64,000 nucleotides of DNA from Nocardiopsis coralli (GCF_014892575.1 NZ_JADBGI010000013.1:120462-184461), one strand, 5' to 3'; positions 18,849 to 28,191 are shown, counted from the stretch's first letter. Notes: generated by a model not told the origin, from the sequence alone. Translations and numbers: made by a program.

Positions 18849-20309
18849 GTGAGTGATGCTGCACCCCCCACGAACGGCCCCTCATCGTACGGCTCCCCCG
18901 CGGCGGCCCCGCACGGGCGGCCCCGCACACTCGACGGTCTGCGCGCCTCGGGCCACGTCCTGCGCCCGGTGGCCGCGGAGGTGCGCGAGAACCTGGTCCG
19001 GCACATGGCCGGGGGCACCCCGCGCTTCCCCGGTGTGCACGGGTTCGACGACACCGTCCTTCCGGCGCTGGAACGGGCGCTGCTGGCCGGGCACGACGTG
19101 GTGCTGCTCGGCGAGCGCGGCCAGGGCAAGAGCCGGCTGTTGCGCAGCCTTCCGGGGCTGTTGGACGAGTGGACCCCCGTCGTGGACGGCTGCCCGGTCA
19201 ACGATCACCCCTACGCGCCGGTGTGCCCGCCCTGTCTGCGACGGGCCGAGGCCGAGGGCGGAGAGCTGCCGGTGGGGTGGCTGCACCGGTCCCGCCGGTT
19301 CACGGAGAAGCTCGCCACGCCCGACACCGGTGTGGCCGAGCTCGTCGGCGACGTGGACCCGGTGCGGTTGGCGGAGGGGCGTTCCCTGGGTGACCCGGAG
19401 ACGCTGCACCACGGGCTGGTGCCGCGCGCCAACCGGGGTGTGTTCTGCCTGAACGAGCTGCCCGACCTGGCCCCCCGCGTGCAGGTGGCGCTCTTCGATG
19501 TGCTGGAGGAACGCGGTGTGCAGGTGCGCGGTTACGACCTGCGCCTGCCCCTGGACCTGCTGTTGGTGGCCAGTGCGAACCCGGAGGACTACACGAGCCG
19601 CGGCCGTATCGTCACCCCGCTCAAGGACCGCTTCGGCTCACAGGTTCGCACGCACTACCCGGCGCGGGACGCCGACGAGATCGCGCTGATCCGCCAGGAG
19701 GCCGACCTCCCCGACAGCACCGCCGTCCCCGGGCACCTGCTGGCGGCCGTCGCCCGCTTCACACGCCTGGTGCGCCGGCACAAGAAGGTCGACCCGCGTT
19801 CGGGGGTCTCGGTGCGGTTCTCGGTCTCGGCCGCGGAGACCGTGGCGGCCTCGGCCCTGCGCCGCGCCGCCGTGGCCGGGGAGGAGGCGCCGGTGGCCCG
19901 GGTGTGCGACCTGCCGTCGGTGGTCGAGCCGGTGCTGGGCAAGGTCGAGTTCGAGCTCGGTGCCGAGGAGGAGGGCGCGGAGCTGCTGCACGCGCTGTTG
20001 CGGCGGGCCGTTTCCGAGGTGTACCGCGAATGCCTGGGCCACCTGGACCTGGAACCGCTGACCTCGCGCTTCACCGGGGGCGCGGCCGTGGAGTCCGGTG
20101 ACCTGGTGGGGGCCGGGGCGCTGCTGGAGGCGGTCGGGCAGGTGCCGGGGTTGGCGGCGATGATCGAGGCGGCCGCGCCCGAGGCGGAGGACGGGCCTCC
20201 CGGGCCGGGGTTGGCCGCCGCGGTCGTGGAGCTGGCGTTGGAGGGCCTGTACCTGGAACGGCGGCTGTCGAAGGACACACGAGCCGAGGGCGGGACGTAC
20301 CGGTTCTGA
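18849..20309 (+). CDS. AAA ATPase, magnesium-chelatase (BchI)-like
   Basis: A 486-aa ATPase. The P-loop GERGQGKSR lies near residue 88. A BchI-like core follows: CLNELPDLAPRVQVALFDVLEER (Walker B region), a beta-hairpin insert, VASANPEDYTSRGR (sensor) and LKDRFGSQVRTHYP. Residues about 115-130 hold a cysteine cluster (DGCPVNDHPYAPVCPPC) that could bind zinc. The C-terminal 150 residues are helical. Such ATPases usually remodel a complex together with a VWA protein, and one is encoded 163 bp downstream. No porphyrin genes are nearby, so chlorophyll-type chelation is unlikely. The GTG start probably lacks a leader. Confidence 0.87.
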   Translation: MSDAAPPTNGPSSYGSPAAAPHGRPRTLDGLRASGHVLRPVAAEVRENLVRHMAGGTPRFPGVHGFDDTVLPALERALLAGHDVVLLGERGQGKSRLLRSLPGLLDEWTPVVDGCPVNDHPYAPVCPPCLRRAEAEGGELPVGWLHRSRRFTEKLATPDTGVAELVGDVDPVRLAEGRSLGDPETLHHGLVPRANRGVFCLNELPDLAPRVQVALFDVLEERGVQVRGYDLRLPLDLLLVASANPEDYTSRGRIVTPLKDRFGSQVRTHYPARDADEIALIRQEADLPDSTAVPGHLLAAVARFTRLVRRHKKVDPRSGVSVRFSVSAAETVAASALRRAAVAGEEAPVARVCDLPSVVEPVLGKVEFELGAEEEGAELLHALLRRAVSEVYRECLGHLDLEPLTSRFTGGAAVESGDLVGAGALLEAVGQVPGLAAMIEAAAPEAEDGPPGPGLAAAVVELALEGLYLERRLSKDTRAEGGTYRF

Positions 20310-20472
20310 GCGTGCCGTGGCAGGTGGTGACCCGGGTCCCGGTGTGCAGGGGAACCGAGGCCACGGGGCGACGCCGTCCCTGGTGCACGAAAGGGACGGT
20401 CCGGACGGTTCGTCCACGCCCCGGGAGGGGATCACAGGACCGGACGACCCCCCGAACACAGAGGCGGTGCGT

Positions 20473-21591
20473 GTGAGGTTCCGCTACCGGGAGTACCTCG
20501 GCGGCCCCGACCCCCTGGCCGAGCCCGATCCCCCTCCCGACGAGGCCGTGGCCGCCGCGCGTGAGCTGCTCTCCCTGGTGGAGGCGGCCGAGGTGGAGGA
20601 CGCGGCCGACCGCGAGGCGCTGTCGGAGGCGGAGAAGGCTCTCTCCCGCTACGGCGAGGGCGACCGGCTGGCCGTGTCCGACGTGGATCCGCGGCTTCTG
20701 GCCCGGTTGTTGGGCCCGCAGGGGCGCGCGGCGGTCGACCGGTGGGACGCGGCCGACCACACGCTGTCCCCCCGGGAGCTGAGGCGCCTGGCCGACGTGG
20801 CCCTGCGCGACACGGAGGAGGCACGGCGCGCACGCGGTTCCGGTTCGCACCGGGGTGGTGTGCGCCCGGGCGGCGAACCCGACGGGACCACCCGGGCGGC
20901 GGCGCACGGCAGTGTCGTGGACGCGGTGGCCACGGTGCGGGCGGCGACGCTGCGGCGGGCCGAGGGCCGCGGGCGGGACGAGGTACTGCGCGCGGAGGAC
21001 CTGCGCGCGGACGGGACCGAGCCTTCCGGGGCGTCGGCGGTCTCGCTCCTGGTCGACCTGTCGCACTCGATGTCCACACGCGGGTTGCACGAGACGGCGA
21101 CCCGCACGGCGTTGGCGCTGCACGCGCTGGTCGGGTCCCACTACCCGGAGGACCGGCTCCAGCTGGTCGGTTTCGGCGAGGTGGCGCGGGAGATGAGCCC
21201 GGGGTCGCTGGTCGCGCACGGGTGGGGCCGGGTTCCCGGGACCAATCTGCAGGAGGCGTTGCGGCTGGCGCGCGGGCACATGAAACGCCATCCGGACCTG
21301 CATCGGCACGTCATGGTGGTCACCGACGGGGAACCGACCGCGTACACCGGGGCGGACGGCGATCCCCGGTTCTCGTGGCCGGCCGGTCCGCGCACGGTGG
21401 AGGCCACGGTCGGGGAGTTGGACGCGGCGCTGCGCGACGGTGCGGAAGTCACGTTCTTCCTGCTCGCGGACGATCCCCAGCTGCGGGCCTTCGCCACGCT
21501 GGTGGAACGGCGGCGGGGTGTGCGCGTGGTACGCGCGGGCGGCGCGGACCTGGGTCCGGCGGTGCTGGACCGGTTCCACGAGGGTCGTTGA
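20473..21591 (+). CDS. VWA domain protein, partner of the AAA ATPase
   Basis: A 372-aa protein. The N-terminal 170 residues are charged and helical. A von Willebrand A domain (about residues 190-370) has an intact metal-ion-dependent adhesion site: DLSHSMS, a Thr in GTNLQEAL and Asp in VTDGEPTA. In MoxR/BchI systems the VWA protein binds the target and the ATPase applies force. The GTG at 20473 gives VRFRYREYLGGPDPL, with GAGG 8 nt upstream. A GTG at 20467 and a much longer frame from 20317 are alternatives; the longer one reads as low-complexity sequence. It forms a two-gene unit with the ATPase. Confidence 0.87.
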   Translation: MRFRYREYLGGPDPLAEPDPPPDEAVAAARELLSLVEAAEVEDAADREALSEAEKALSRYGEGDRLAVSDVDPRLLARLLGPQGRAAVDRWDAADHTLSPRELRRLADVALRDTEEARRARGSGSHRGGVRPGGEPDGTTRAAAHGSVVDAVATVRAATLRRAEGRGRDEVLRAEDLRADGTEPSGASAVSLLVDLSHSMSTRGLHETATRTALALHALVGSHYPEDRLQLVGFGEVAREMSPGSLVAHGWGRVPGTNLQEALRLARGHMKRHPDLHRHVMVVTDGEPTAYTGADGDPRFSWPAGPRTVEATVGELDAALRDGAEVTFFLLADDPQLRAFATLVERRRGVRVVRAGGADLGPAVLDRFHEGR

Positions 21592-21610
21592 CGGAGCGAC
21601 GGGTCCAACC

Positions 21611-21674
21611 GCGGGGATCTTGCTACTGGAGCCGGGTTCAGCGCTGATATTGGCGCTGGTAGCAAGATCCCCGC
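21611..21674. terminator. Long inverted repeat between convergent genes
   Basis: A perfect 16-bp outer stem GCGGGGATCTTGCTAC/GTAGCAAGATCCCCGC surrounds an inner AGCGC/GCGCT hairpin. It lies 19 bp after the VWA stop and 12 bp before the metB stop, so it can terminate both. Its arms are less GC-rich than the other terminators here. Confidence 0.7.
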
Positions 21675-21686
21675 CGGAGGGGCCGG

Positions 21687-22832
21687 TCAGCCCTCCAGGG
21701 CCTGCAGCAGGTCCGCGACCAGGTCGTCGGCGGACTCGATACCGACCGACAGGCGCACCAGGTCGGAGGGCACCTCCAGGGCCGAACCCGCGGTCGAGGC
21801 GTGGGTCATCCGGCCGGGGTGCTCGATCAGCGACTCCACACCGCCCAGGGACTCGCCCAGGGTGAAGATCCGCGTGCGCTCGCACAGGTCCAGCGCCGCC
21901 TTCTCCCCGCCCTCGACGGCGAAGGAGACCATGCCGCCGAAGGAACGCATCTGCCGCTCGGCGACCTTGTGCCCCGGGTGGGAGTCCAGCCCGGGGTAGA
22001 AGACCTTGCGCACCGACGCGTGCCCGACCAGGGCCTCGACGATCCGCTCGGCGTTGGCGCTGTGGCGGTCCATGCGCACGCCGAGCGTCTTGGCGCCGCG
22101 CAGGGCCAGCCACGAGTCGAACGGACCGGGGATGGCGCCCATGGTGTTCTGGTGGAAGGCCAGCCGCTCGCCGAGCTCGTCGTCGGCGACCACGAGCGCG
22201 CCCCCGACCACGTCGGAGTGCCCGCCCACGTACTTGGTGGTCGAGTGCACGACCACGTCGGCGCCCAGGGACAGCGGCTGCTGCAGGTAGGGCGAGGCGA
22301 AGGTGTTGTCGACGACGTGCAGGGCGCCGCCGTCGTGGGCGATCTGCGCGACCGTCTCCACGTCGGTGATGTTGAGCAGCGGGTTCGTGGGCGTCTCGGT
22401 CCACACGACCTTGGTCTCGGGCTTCATCGCCGCGCGCACGGCCTCGGGGTCGGACTGGTCGACCGCGTCCCAGCTCACGCCCCAGCGCTCCACGACCTTG
22501 GAGACCAGGCGGAACGTGCCCCCGTAGGCGTCGCCGGGGATGATCATGTGGTCGCCGGGCGAGAGGACCGTGCGCATGAGGGTGTCCTCGGCGGCCATGC
22601 CGGAGGCGAAGGCCAGGCCGCGTCGCCCGTTCTCCAGGGCGGCCAGGCATTCCTCCAGCGCGGCGCGCGTGGGGTTGCCCGTGCGCGAGTACTCGTAGCC
22701 CTGGCGCAGACCGCCCACGCCGTCCTGGGCGTAGGTGCTGGTCTGGTAGATCGGAACCACCACGGCCCCGGTGCCCTCGTCCGGCTCCTGGCCCGCGTGG
22801 ATGGCCAGCGTCTCAAACCCGTCGAACTTCAT
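21687..22832 (-). CDS. metB: Cystathionine gamma-synthase / PLP sulfur enzyme
   Basis: A 381-aa enzyme of the Cys/Met PLP family that joins an activated homoserine with cysteine to give cystathionine. The PLP lysine is in HSTTKYVGGHSD near residue 200, with YSRTGNPTR and GGMVSF also typical. Annotation as gamma-synthase or gamma-lyase cannot be settled by sequence reading; both activities occur in this subgroup. With the cystathionine beta-synthase at 23.9-25.2 kb it suggests a reverse-transsulfuration capacity. The ATG at 22832 begins MKFDGFETLAIHAGQ. Confidence 0.93.
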   Translation of the reverse strand: MKFDGFETLAIHAGQEPDEGTGAVVVPIYQTSTYAQDGVGGLRQGYEYSRTGNPTRAALEECLAALENGRRGLAFASGMAAEDTLMRTVLSPGDHMIIPGDAYGGTFRLVSKVVERWGVSWDAVDQSDPEAVRAAMKPETKVVWTETPTNPLLNITDVETVAQIAHDGGALHVVDNTFASPYLQQPLSLGADVVVHSTTKYVGGHSDVVGGALVVADDELGERLAFHQNTMGAIPGPFDSWLALRGAKTLGVRMDRHSANAERIVEALVGHASVRKVFYPGLDSHPGHKVAERQMRSFGGMVSFAVEGGEKAALDLCERTRIFTLGESLGGVESLIEHPGRMTHASTAGSALEVPSDLVRLSVGIESADDLVADLLQALEG

Positions 22833-22922
22833 GGCTTCACACTAGCGTCCACGGGGCTCGCGGGGCCCCGCGTTCACCAGGTCGGTCTCGGAATGCGGAC
22901 GGCCCCGCGCGCTGCCCGGCCG

Positions 22923-23651
22923 CTACGCCGGCGGGAAGCGGGTGGCCGATCCGGGGTCGGGCGGGTCGGCGGGCACCTCGGGCGGCAGGCCCGCGGAAGG
23001 GGTGGGAACCCGGGTGGGGGTCCCGGCCTCCTTGAGCGGCGGGTCCCAGCCGAGCTGGTCGTCATAGGTGCGCACGACCTTGCCGGGGATCCCCGCGATG
23101 ACGCTGTGGTCGGCGTAGGTGCCGGGCCGCACGACGGTCCCGGCGGCCACGACGCAGTTGCGGCCCAGGTGCACGCCGGGCAGGACCACGGAGTTCGCGC
23201 CGAGCCACGTGCCGGAGCCGATGCTGACCGGGTCGTCGACGGGCCACTGCAGGCCGATGGGCACGTCGGTGTTGGCGTAGGCGTGGTTCTGGTCGGTGAT
23301 GTAGACGTAGGGCCCGGTGTAGACGTGGTCGCCGATGTCCACCGAGCGGTGGGCCACCACGTGCGAACCCCGTCCGATGGCGCACCCCGAACCGATACGC
23401 ACCACGGTCTCCGCACCCAGGTCGTAGTCGGGGCCCATGCCGGCGGCCAGGGTGATGTCGCCGCCCAGGACGGTGTGCGTCCCGATCTCGATCCAGGGCT
23501 CCCCGTACAGGGTCGCAGTGGGGAAAGCGATCGCCGAGCCCTCGCCGAAGCGCGCGAACCGGCGCGCGGCACGGGTGTCCGAGCGGATCTCGGCGCTGGT
23601 CCGTGCATACGACCAGAGGGTGCGAATGATCCACGACATCAGTCTCCGCAC
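22923..23651 (-). CDS. Hexapeptide-repeat acyltransferase
   Basis: A 242-aa protein of the left-handed beta-helix acyltransferase class (maltose/colanic-acid O-acetyltransferase-like). Residues about 40-190 show hexapeptide periodicity: IEIGTHTVLGGDITLA, VRIGSGCAIGRGSHVVAHRSVDIGDHVYTG, then WLGANSVVLPGVHLGRNCVVAAGTVV, with a catalytic His candidate in DQNHAYAN. The C-terminal 40 residues are Pro-rich and non-conserved. It transfers acyl groups from acyl-CoA to an unknown acceptor. AAGGGGG supports the GTG at 23651; an ATG at 23639 is possible. It is not linked to a polysaccharide cluster. Confidence 0.88.
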   Translation of the reverse strand: MRRLMSWIIRTLWSYARTSAEIRSDTRAARRFARFGEGSAIAFPTATLYGEPWIEIGTHTVLGGDITLAAGMGPDYDLGAETVVRIGSGCAIGRGSHVVAHRSVDIGDHVYTGPYVYITDQNHAYANTDVPIGLQWPVDDPVSIGSGTWLGANSVVLPGVHLGRNCVVAAGTVVRPGTYADHSVIAGIPGKVVRTYDDQLGWDPPLKEAGTPTRVPTPSAGLPPEVPADPPDPGSATRFPPA

Positions 23652-23803
23652 GCCGGCCCCCTTGAGCTACCCGCAAGTAATACCGTCGCGAACATTAGCA
23701 GTCGTACGAGTATGCGACGCTTCGTCACGTTCTCCGACGGCGGGGGCCCGAATCCCGCTCGGTTCCATGCGCATCCCCTCACCCGCCTGCGCGGACACAC
23801 GAA

Positions 23804-23847
23804 GGCCCCCGCCACGGCCACAGACATGCGAACCGCGAGCGGGGGCC
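23804..23847. terminator. Putative terminator of cystathionine beta-synthase
   Basis: GGCCCCCGC/GCGGGGGCC, a 9-bp perfect stem with a 26-nt loop, begins 21 bp past the stop at 23868. Confidence 0.5.
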
Positions 23848-23867
23848 GGGCCGGGGCCCGGTCCGCG

Positions 23868-25247
23868 TCAGGTGTCGGACATGTGCGCGAGCAGGTCCTG
23901 GCGGGTCAGGATCCCCACCGGCTTGCCGTCGCGCAGCACCACGAGCGCGCCCGCGGTGCGCAGCAGGCGCACGCAGTCGCTGACCGGCTCACCGGTGCCG
24001 ACCGTGGGCAGCGGGCGGCCCATGTGCGTCTCGACCGGGTCGTCGAGCTGGGCACGCCCGTCGAAGAGCGCGTCGAGCACGTTGCGTTCGGCGATGGAGC
24101 CGACCACCTCGGCCGCCATGACCGGGGGCTCCTCCTTCATCACCGGGAGCTGGGAGACGCCGTACTCGCGCATGATCGCCACGGCGGTCCCGACCGTCTC
24201 GTGGGGATGGGTGTGCACGAAGTCGGGCAGCTCGCCGTGCTTGGCGCCGAGCACGTCCCCGGCCGTGGCCTCCTCGGTGTGCGTGGACAGGAACCCGTAG
24301 TCGGCCATCCACTCGTCGTTGAAGATCTTGCCGAGGTACCCGCGCCCGCCGTCGGGCAGCAGCACCACGATGATGTCGTCGGGGCCGGCGTCCTTGGCCA
24401 CCTCGAGCGCGGCCTCCACTGCCAGACCGCAGGAACCGCCGACCAGCAGCGCCTCCTCCTTGGCCAGACGGCGGGTCATGAGGAAGGAGTCCTTGTCGCT
24501 GACCCCCACGATCCGGTCGCACACCGAGGTGTCGTAGGTGCCCGGCCAGATGTCCTCGCCGACGCCCTCCACCAGGTAGGGCCGCCCCGAACCGCCGGAG
24601 TAGACCGAACCCTCGGGGTCGGCGCCCACGATCTGCACGCGCCCCTCGGAGATCTCCTTGAGGTAGCGGCCGGTCCCGCTGATGGTGCCGCCGGTGCCGA
24701 TACCCGCGACGAAGTGCGTGAGGCGCCCGTCGGTCTGGTCCCAGATCTCCGGCCCGGTCTCGTGGTAGTGCGACTCGGGGTTGTTCATGTTCTCGTACTG
24801 GTTCGGCTTCCAGGCACCGGGGATCTCCGTGGCCAGGCGGTCCGAGACCGAGTAGTAGGAGTCCGGGTGGTCGGGGGCCACCGTCGTCGGGCAGACCACG
24901 ACCTCGGCGCCGTAGGCCCGCAGCACCGAGAGCTTGTCCGGGCCGACCTTGTCGGGGCACACGAACACGCAGCGGTACCCCTTCTCCTGCGCGATCATCG
25001 CCAGGCCGATGCCGGTGTTGCCGGACGTGGGTTCGACGATCGTCCCGCCGGGCTGCAGCTCGCCGCTCTTCTCGGCCGCCTCGACCATGCGCAGAGCGAT
25101 GCGGTCCTTCACCGAACCGCCCGGGTTGAAGTACTCGACCTTGGCCAGGATCGTCGGCGCGTCCGGGCCCAGGGCCTGGGTGACCTTCTTCAGGCGGACG
25201 AGCGGGGTGTCCCCGACCAGATCGATCAGTGAATCGTGTACCCGCAC
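23868..25247 (-). CDS. cbs: Cystathionine beta-synthase with CBS domain pair
   Basis: A 459-aa PLP enzyme that condenses serine (or activated serine) with homocysteine to cystathionine. The fold-type II core occupies about residues 1-310 with the PLP lysine in GGSVKDR and the SGNTG phosphate loop. Residues about 330-455 form two CBS domains (HETVGTAVAIMREYGVSQLPV and a second ending GKPVGILTRQDLLAHM), which bind adenosyl ligands in other family members. The CBS domains distinguish it from cysteine synthase. The GTG at 25247 has GGGAG upstream. It pairs functionally with metB. Confidence 0.94.
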   Translation of the reverse strand: MRVHDSLIDLVGDTPLVRLKKVTQALGPDAPTILAKVEYFNPGGSVKDRIALRMVEAAEKSGELQPGGTIVEPTSGNTGIGLAMIAQEKGYRCVFVCPDKVGPDKLSVLRAYGAEVVVCPTTVAPDHPDSYYSVSDRLATEIPGAWKPNQYENMNNPESHYHETGPEIWDQTDGRLTHFVAGIGTGGTISGTGRYLKEISEGRVQIVGADPEGSVYSGGSGRPYLVEGVGEDIWPGTYDTSVCDRIVGVSDKDSFLMTRRLAKEEALLVGGSCGLAVEAALEVAKDAGPDDIIVVLLPDGGRGYLGKIFNDEWMADYGFLSTHTEEATAGDVLGAKHGELPDFVHTHPHETVGTAVAIMREYGVSQLPVMKEEPPVMAAEVVGSIAERNVLDALFDGRAQLDDPVETHMGRPLPTVGTGEPVSDCVRLLRTAGALVVLRDGKPVGILTRQDLLAHMSDT

Positions 25248-25605
25248 TTGGCTGCTCCCTCGCGTCGTTGCGTCGTGGCGGCCGGGTCCCGGTCCGCCGT
25301 CGGGTCGGGTGCCGCGCGCCCCGTCGGTCGACGGCGGTGCACTGCACCCTCCACGGGCCGGTCCGGCCCATACGAAACTCTAGGTGACCTGGACAGCGGG
25401 GGGCTCTCGTGCGGATCACGGACCGCTCTCGCCCGGAAAGCACCCCGATGTGCCTGTGCGCCGGACTTGACTGGCGTCGGGGCCGCACTTGTGTACCGCG
25501 CCATTACGTGACCCCGCCGGTCACCGCCGGTAATCTCGGAGGCGACCGGCCCGCCGCGGGCACGGCGGGCTCCGCGACCCTCCACGACCCACCGGGGGTG
25601 CCCCC
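25248..25605. other. 358-bp divergent intergenic region
   Basis: No gene is visible between cystathionine beta-synthase (minus) and the SGNH hydrolase (plus). Towards the hydrolase, a perfect inverted repeat GTGACC-N5-GGTCAC (25508-25524) lies just upstream of a TAATCT hexamer (25531-25536) that resembles a -10 box. A TTGACT hexamer is at 25467-25472. Confidence 0.45.
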
Positions 25606-26634
25606 ATGCTCCGTGCCGCGCGCGCACGCCGCATCGCAGCCGCCACCGCGTTCGGCGGGGGCGGCCTCACTCTGGTCGGGGGCGGCACGGTCGCCCTCCT
25701 CCACCTCCAGGCCAGACTCGCGCGCAACGCCATCGGCCGGACCCAATGGGACCGCCCGCAGACCGACGGCGTGCACGGCCGGGGCGAGGGACCCCCGCTC
25801 GACATGCTCATGGCGGGCGATTCCACCGCGGCCGGGTTCGCCGTCGAGGAGGCCCACCAGACACCCGGCGTCATGCTGGCGCGCGGGCTCGCGGCCGCCG
25901 CGGAACGCCCCGTCCGGCTGCGCTGCACCGCCGTTCCGGGCGCGACCTCGGCCTCCCTGGAACAGCAGCTGGAACGCGCCGGGGTACGCGACGGCCACAG
26001 CCCCTACGACGTGGCCGTGGTCTTCATCGGCGCCAACGACGTCATCCGCCGCGTGAGCCCGAACGAGGCCGTCTCCCACCTGCGAGCGGCCACCGGAACC
26101 CTGGTGGGGGCCGGGACCCGCGTCGTCGTGGCCACGTGCCCGGACCTGGGAACGGTGCGCCCCATCGGGTGGCCGCTGCGTTCGGTGGCCCGGCGCGCCT
26201 CCCGACAGCTGGCGGCGGCGCAGACCATCGCGGTCACCGAGGCCGGCGGGCGCACGGTCTCCCTCAGCGACGTGCTCTCCGGGGAGTTCACGGCCGATCC
26301 CACGACCCTGTTCGGCCCCGACAACTTCCACCCGTCGGCGGCCGGGTACGCACAGGCTTCCTTCGCGGTGCTGCCCTCGGTGTGCGCGGCCATGGGTCTG
26401 CTCCCCGACCTCGAGGGCGTGCGGGGCGGCGGCGAGGGCCTGCTCCCGGCCGACCGCGCCGCGGTGGTGGCGGCCGAGACCGCCGGCACCGAGGTAGTCC
26501 CGCTGGAGCCCACCGATGAGGAACTCCCCCTGCGCGGACGCTGGATCACCCGGGTGCGCCTGCCGTTCCTGCGCGGCTCCCGCAACGCCCGGACCGAGGA
26601 CGCGCCTACGCGGACCCCGGGTGGCGCGCGATGA
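25606..26634 (+). CDS. Membrane-anchored SGNH/GDSL hydrolase
   Basis: A 342-aa protein. An N-terminal hydrophobic segment (about residues 13-35, FGGGGLTLVGGGTVALLHL) looks like a signal anchor. The SGNH hydrolase domain (about 60-265) has the nucleophile block LMAGDSTAAG, GAND in FIGANDVIRR and the catalytic pair in DNFHPSAAGYAQ. It would cleave an ester or acyl bond on the outer face of the membrane; the substrate is unknown. The C-terminal 70 residues are not conserved by eye. The ATG at 25606 follows a purine-poor stretch, so the start is moderately certain. Confidence 0.88.
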   Translation: MLRAARARRIAAATAFGGGGLTLVGGGTVALLHLQARLARNAIGRTQWDRPQTDGVHGRGEGPPLDMLMAGDSTAAGFAVEEAHQTPGVMLARGLAAAAERPVRLRCTAVPGATSASLEQQLERAGVRDGHSPYDVAVVFIGANDVIRRVSPNEAVSHLRAATGTLVGAGTRVVVATCPDLGTVRPIGWPLRSVARRASRQLAAAQTIAVTEAGGRTVSLSDVLSGEFTADPTTLFGPDNFHPSAAGYAQASFAVLPSVCAAMGLLPDLEGVRGGGEGLLPADRAAVVAAETAGTEVVPLEPTDEELPLRGRWITRVRLPFLRGSRNARTEDAPTRTPGGAR

Positions 26635-26737
26635 CGTCCGGCGGGTTAACTGGTGAGTAACAAGTCATGCGGCGGACCAGGCACCGCCCAGGCCCGCCCG
26701 GCCCCGCATCACGGCACCACCACAGAGGACGAAGAAC

Positions 26738-27958
26738 ATGCCCGAAGCAGTCATCGTCGCCACCGCGCGTTCCCCGATCGGCCGTGCCTTCAAGGGTTCG
26801 CTCAAGGACATCCGCCCCGACGACCTGACGACCCAGGTGGTCGGTGCCGCACTGGCCAAGGTCCCCCAGCTCGACCCCAAGAACATCGACGACCTCATGC
26901 TCGGCTGCGGGCTCCCCGGCGGTGAGCAGGGCTTCAACATGGCCCGCATCATCGCCGTCCAGCTCGGCCTGGACTCCGTCCCGGGCACCACCGTCACCCG
27001 GTACTGCTCCTCGTCGCTGCAGACCACCCGCATGGCCTACCACGCGATCAAGGCGGGCGAGGGCGACGTGTTCGTCTCCGCCGGTGTGGAGACCGTGAGC
27101 CGTTTCGCGCACGGCAGCAGCGACAACCCCCAGAACGAGAACCCCGCCTTCGACGACGCCAAGGCCCGCACCGCCAAGCGCGCCGAGGGCAGCGCCGAGA
27201 CCTGGACCGACCCGCGCGAGGACGGCAACCTCCCGGACGCCTACATCGCGATGGGCCAGACCGCGGAGAACGTCGCCCAGATCACCGGGATCTCCCGCGA
27301 GCGCCAGGACGAGTTCGCCGTGCGTTCGCAGAACCTCGCCGAGAAGTCGCTGGACAACGGCTTCTGGGAGCGCGAGATCACCCCGATCACGCTGCCCGAC
27401 GGCACCGTGGTCACCACCGACGACGGCATCCGCCGCGGGACCACCTACGAGAAGGTCTCGCAGCTGCAGCCGGTCTTCCGCCCCGACGGCACCGTCACGG
27501 CCGGCAACGCCTGCCCGCTCAACGACGGCGCCTCCGCGGTGGTCATCATGAGCGACACCAAGGCCAAGCAGCTGGGCCTGACCCCGCTGGCGCGCATCGT
27601 CTCCACCGGTGTGACCGGCCTGAGCCCCGAGGTCATGGGCCTGGGCCCGGTCGAGGCCTCCAAGCAGGCCCTGGCCCGCGCCAACATGTCCGCCGGCGAC
27701 ATCGACCTGGTCGAGATCAACGAGGCCTTCGCCGCGCAGGTGCTGCCCTCGGCCGACCAGCTCGGTCTCGACGTCGACTCCCAGCTCAACGTCAACGGCG
27801 GTGCGATCGCCGTGGGCCACCCGTTCGGCAGCACCGGCGCCCGCATCACCGGCACCCTGCTCAACGGTCTGCAGTTCCACGACAAGACGTTCGGTCTGGA
27901 GACCATGTGCGTGGGCGGCGGCCAGGGCATGGCCGCGGTCTTCGAGCGCCTCAACTGA
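26738..27958 (+). CDS. Acetyl-CoA C-acyltransferase (thiolase)
   Basis: A 406-aa thiolase that cleaves 3-ketoacyl-CoA with CoA or condenses two acyl-CoA units. Active-site residues are Cys90 in TRYCSSSLQ, His in NGGAIAVGHPFGSTGAR and the second Cys in CVGGGQGMA. NEAFAAQVL is also conserved. GAGGA precedes the ATG. No dehydrogenase or hydratase partner is adjacent, so degradative and biosynthetic roles cannot be separated. A partial palindrome with GTTA/TAAC arms lies 77-93 bp upstream (26645-26661), reminiscent of fatty-acid TetR sites. It has its own terminator. Confidence 0.94.
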   Translation: MPEAVIVATARSPIGRAFKGSLKDIRPDDLTTQVVGAALAKVPQLDPKNIDDLMLGCGLPGGEQGFNMARIIAVQLGLDSVPGTTVTRYCSSSLQTTRMAYHAIKAGEGDVFVSAGVETVSRFAHGSSDNPQNENPAFDDAKARTAKRAEGSAETWTDPREDGNLPDAYIAMGQTAENVAQITGISRERQDEFAVRSQNLAEKSLDNGFWEREITPITLPDGTVVTTDDGIRRGTTYEKVSQLQPVFRPDGTVTAGNACPLNDGASAVVIMSDTKAKQLGLTPLARIVSTGVTGLSPEVMGLGPVEASKQALARANMSAGDIDLVEINEAFAAQVLPSADQLGLDVDSQLNVNGGAIAVGHPFGSTGARITGTLLNGLQFHDKTFGLETMCVGGGQGMAAVFERLN

Positions 27959-27980
27959 TCCGAGGACGCCCCGCGTGAGT

Positions 27981-28012
27981 GAGGGCCCGGCGCCGCGGGG
28001 TGCCGGGCCCTC
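27981..28012 (+). terminator. Thiolase terminator
   Basis: A perfect 11-bp stem GAGGGCCCGGC/GCCGGGCCCTC has a 10-nt loop and begins 23 bp after the stop. Confidence 0.75.
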
Positions 28013-28191
28013 CTGCATGTGCGGCCGCTGCCCGGCGGTCTCCCTCCCGCCGCGTACGACGCGTAACGGGACGAAGCAACACCTTCCACCCCCTCCGAGG
28101 TAAAAGCTGGTGACCAGGTCTTGTCCGAACCGTGATCCTGATGCAGGGTCGCAGGTAAGTGCCTGATCTCTACGCACTGCCGGAGGTGCCT

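Noticed and set aside
18849..21591. Magnesium or cobalt chelatase for tetrapyrrole synthesis
   Set aside because: Only the ATPase and VWA parts are present, with no large catalytic subunit or porphyrin genes nearby.
22833..22922. A SAM-type riboswitch upstream of metB
   Set aside because: The gap is only 90 bp to the next gene and shows no conserved riboswitch core.
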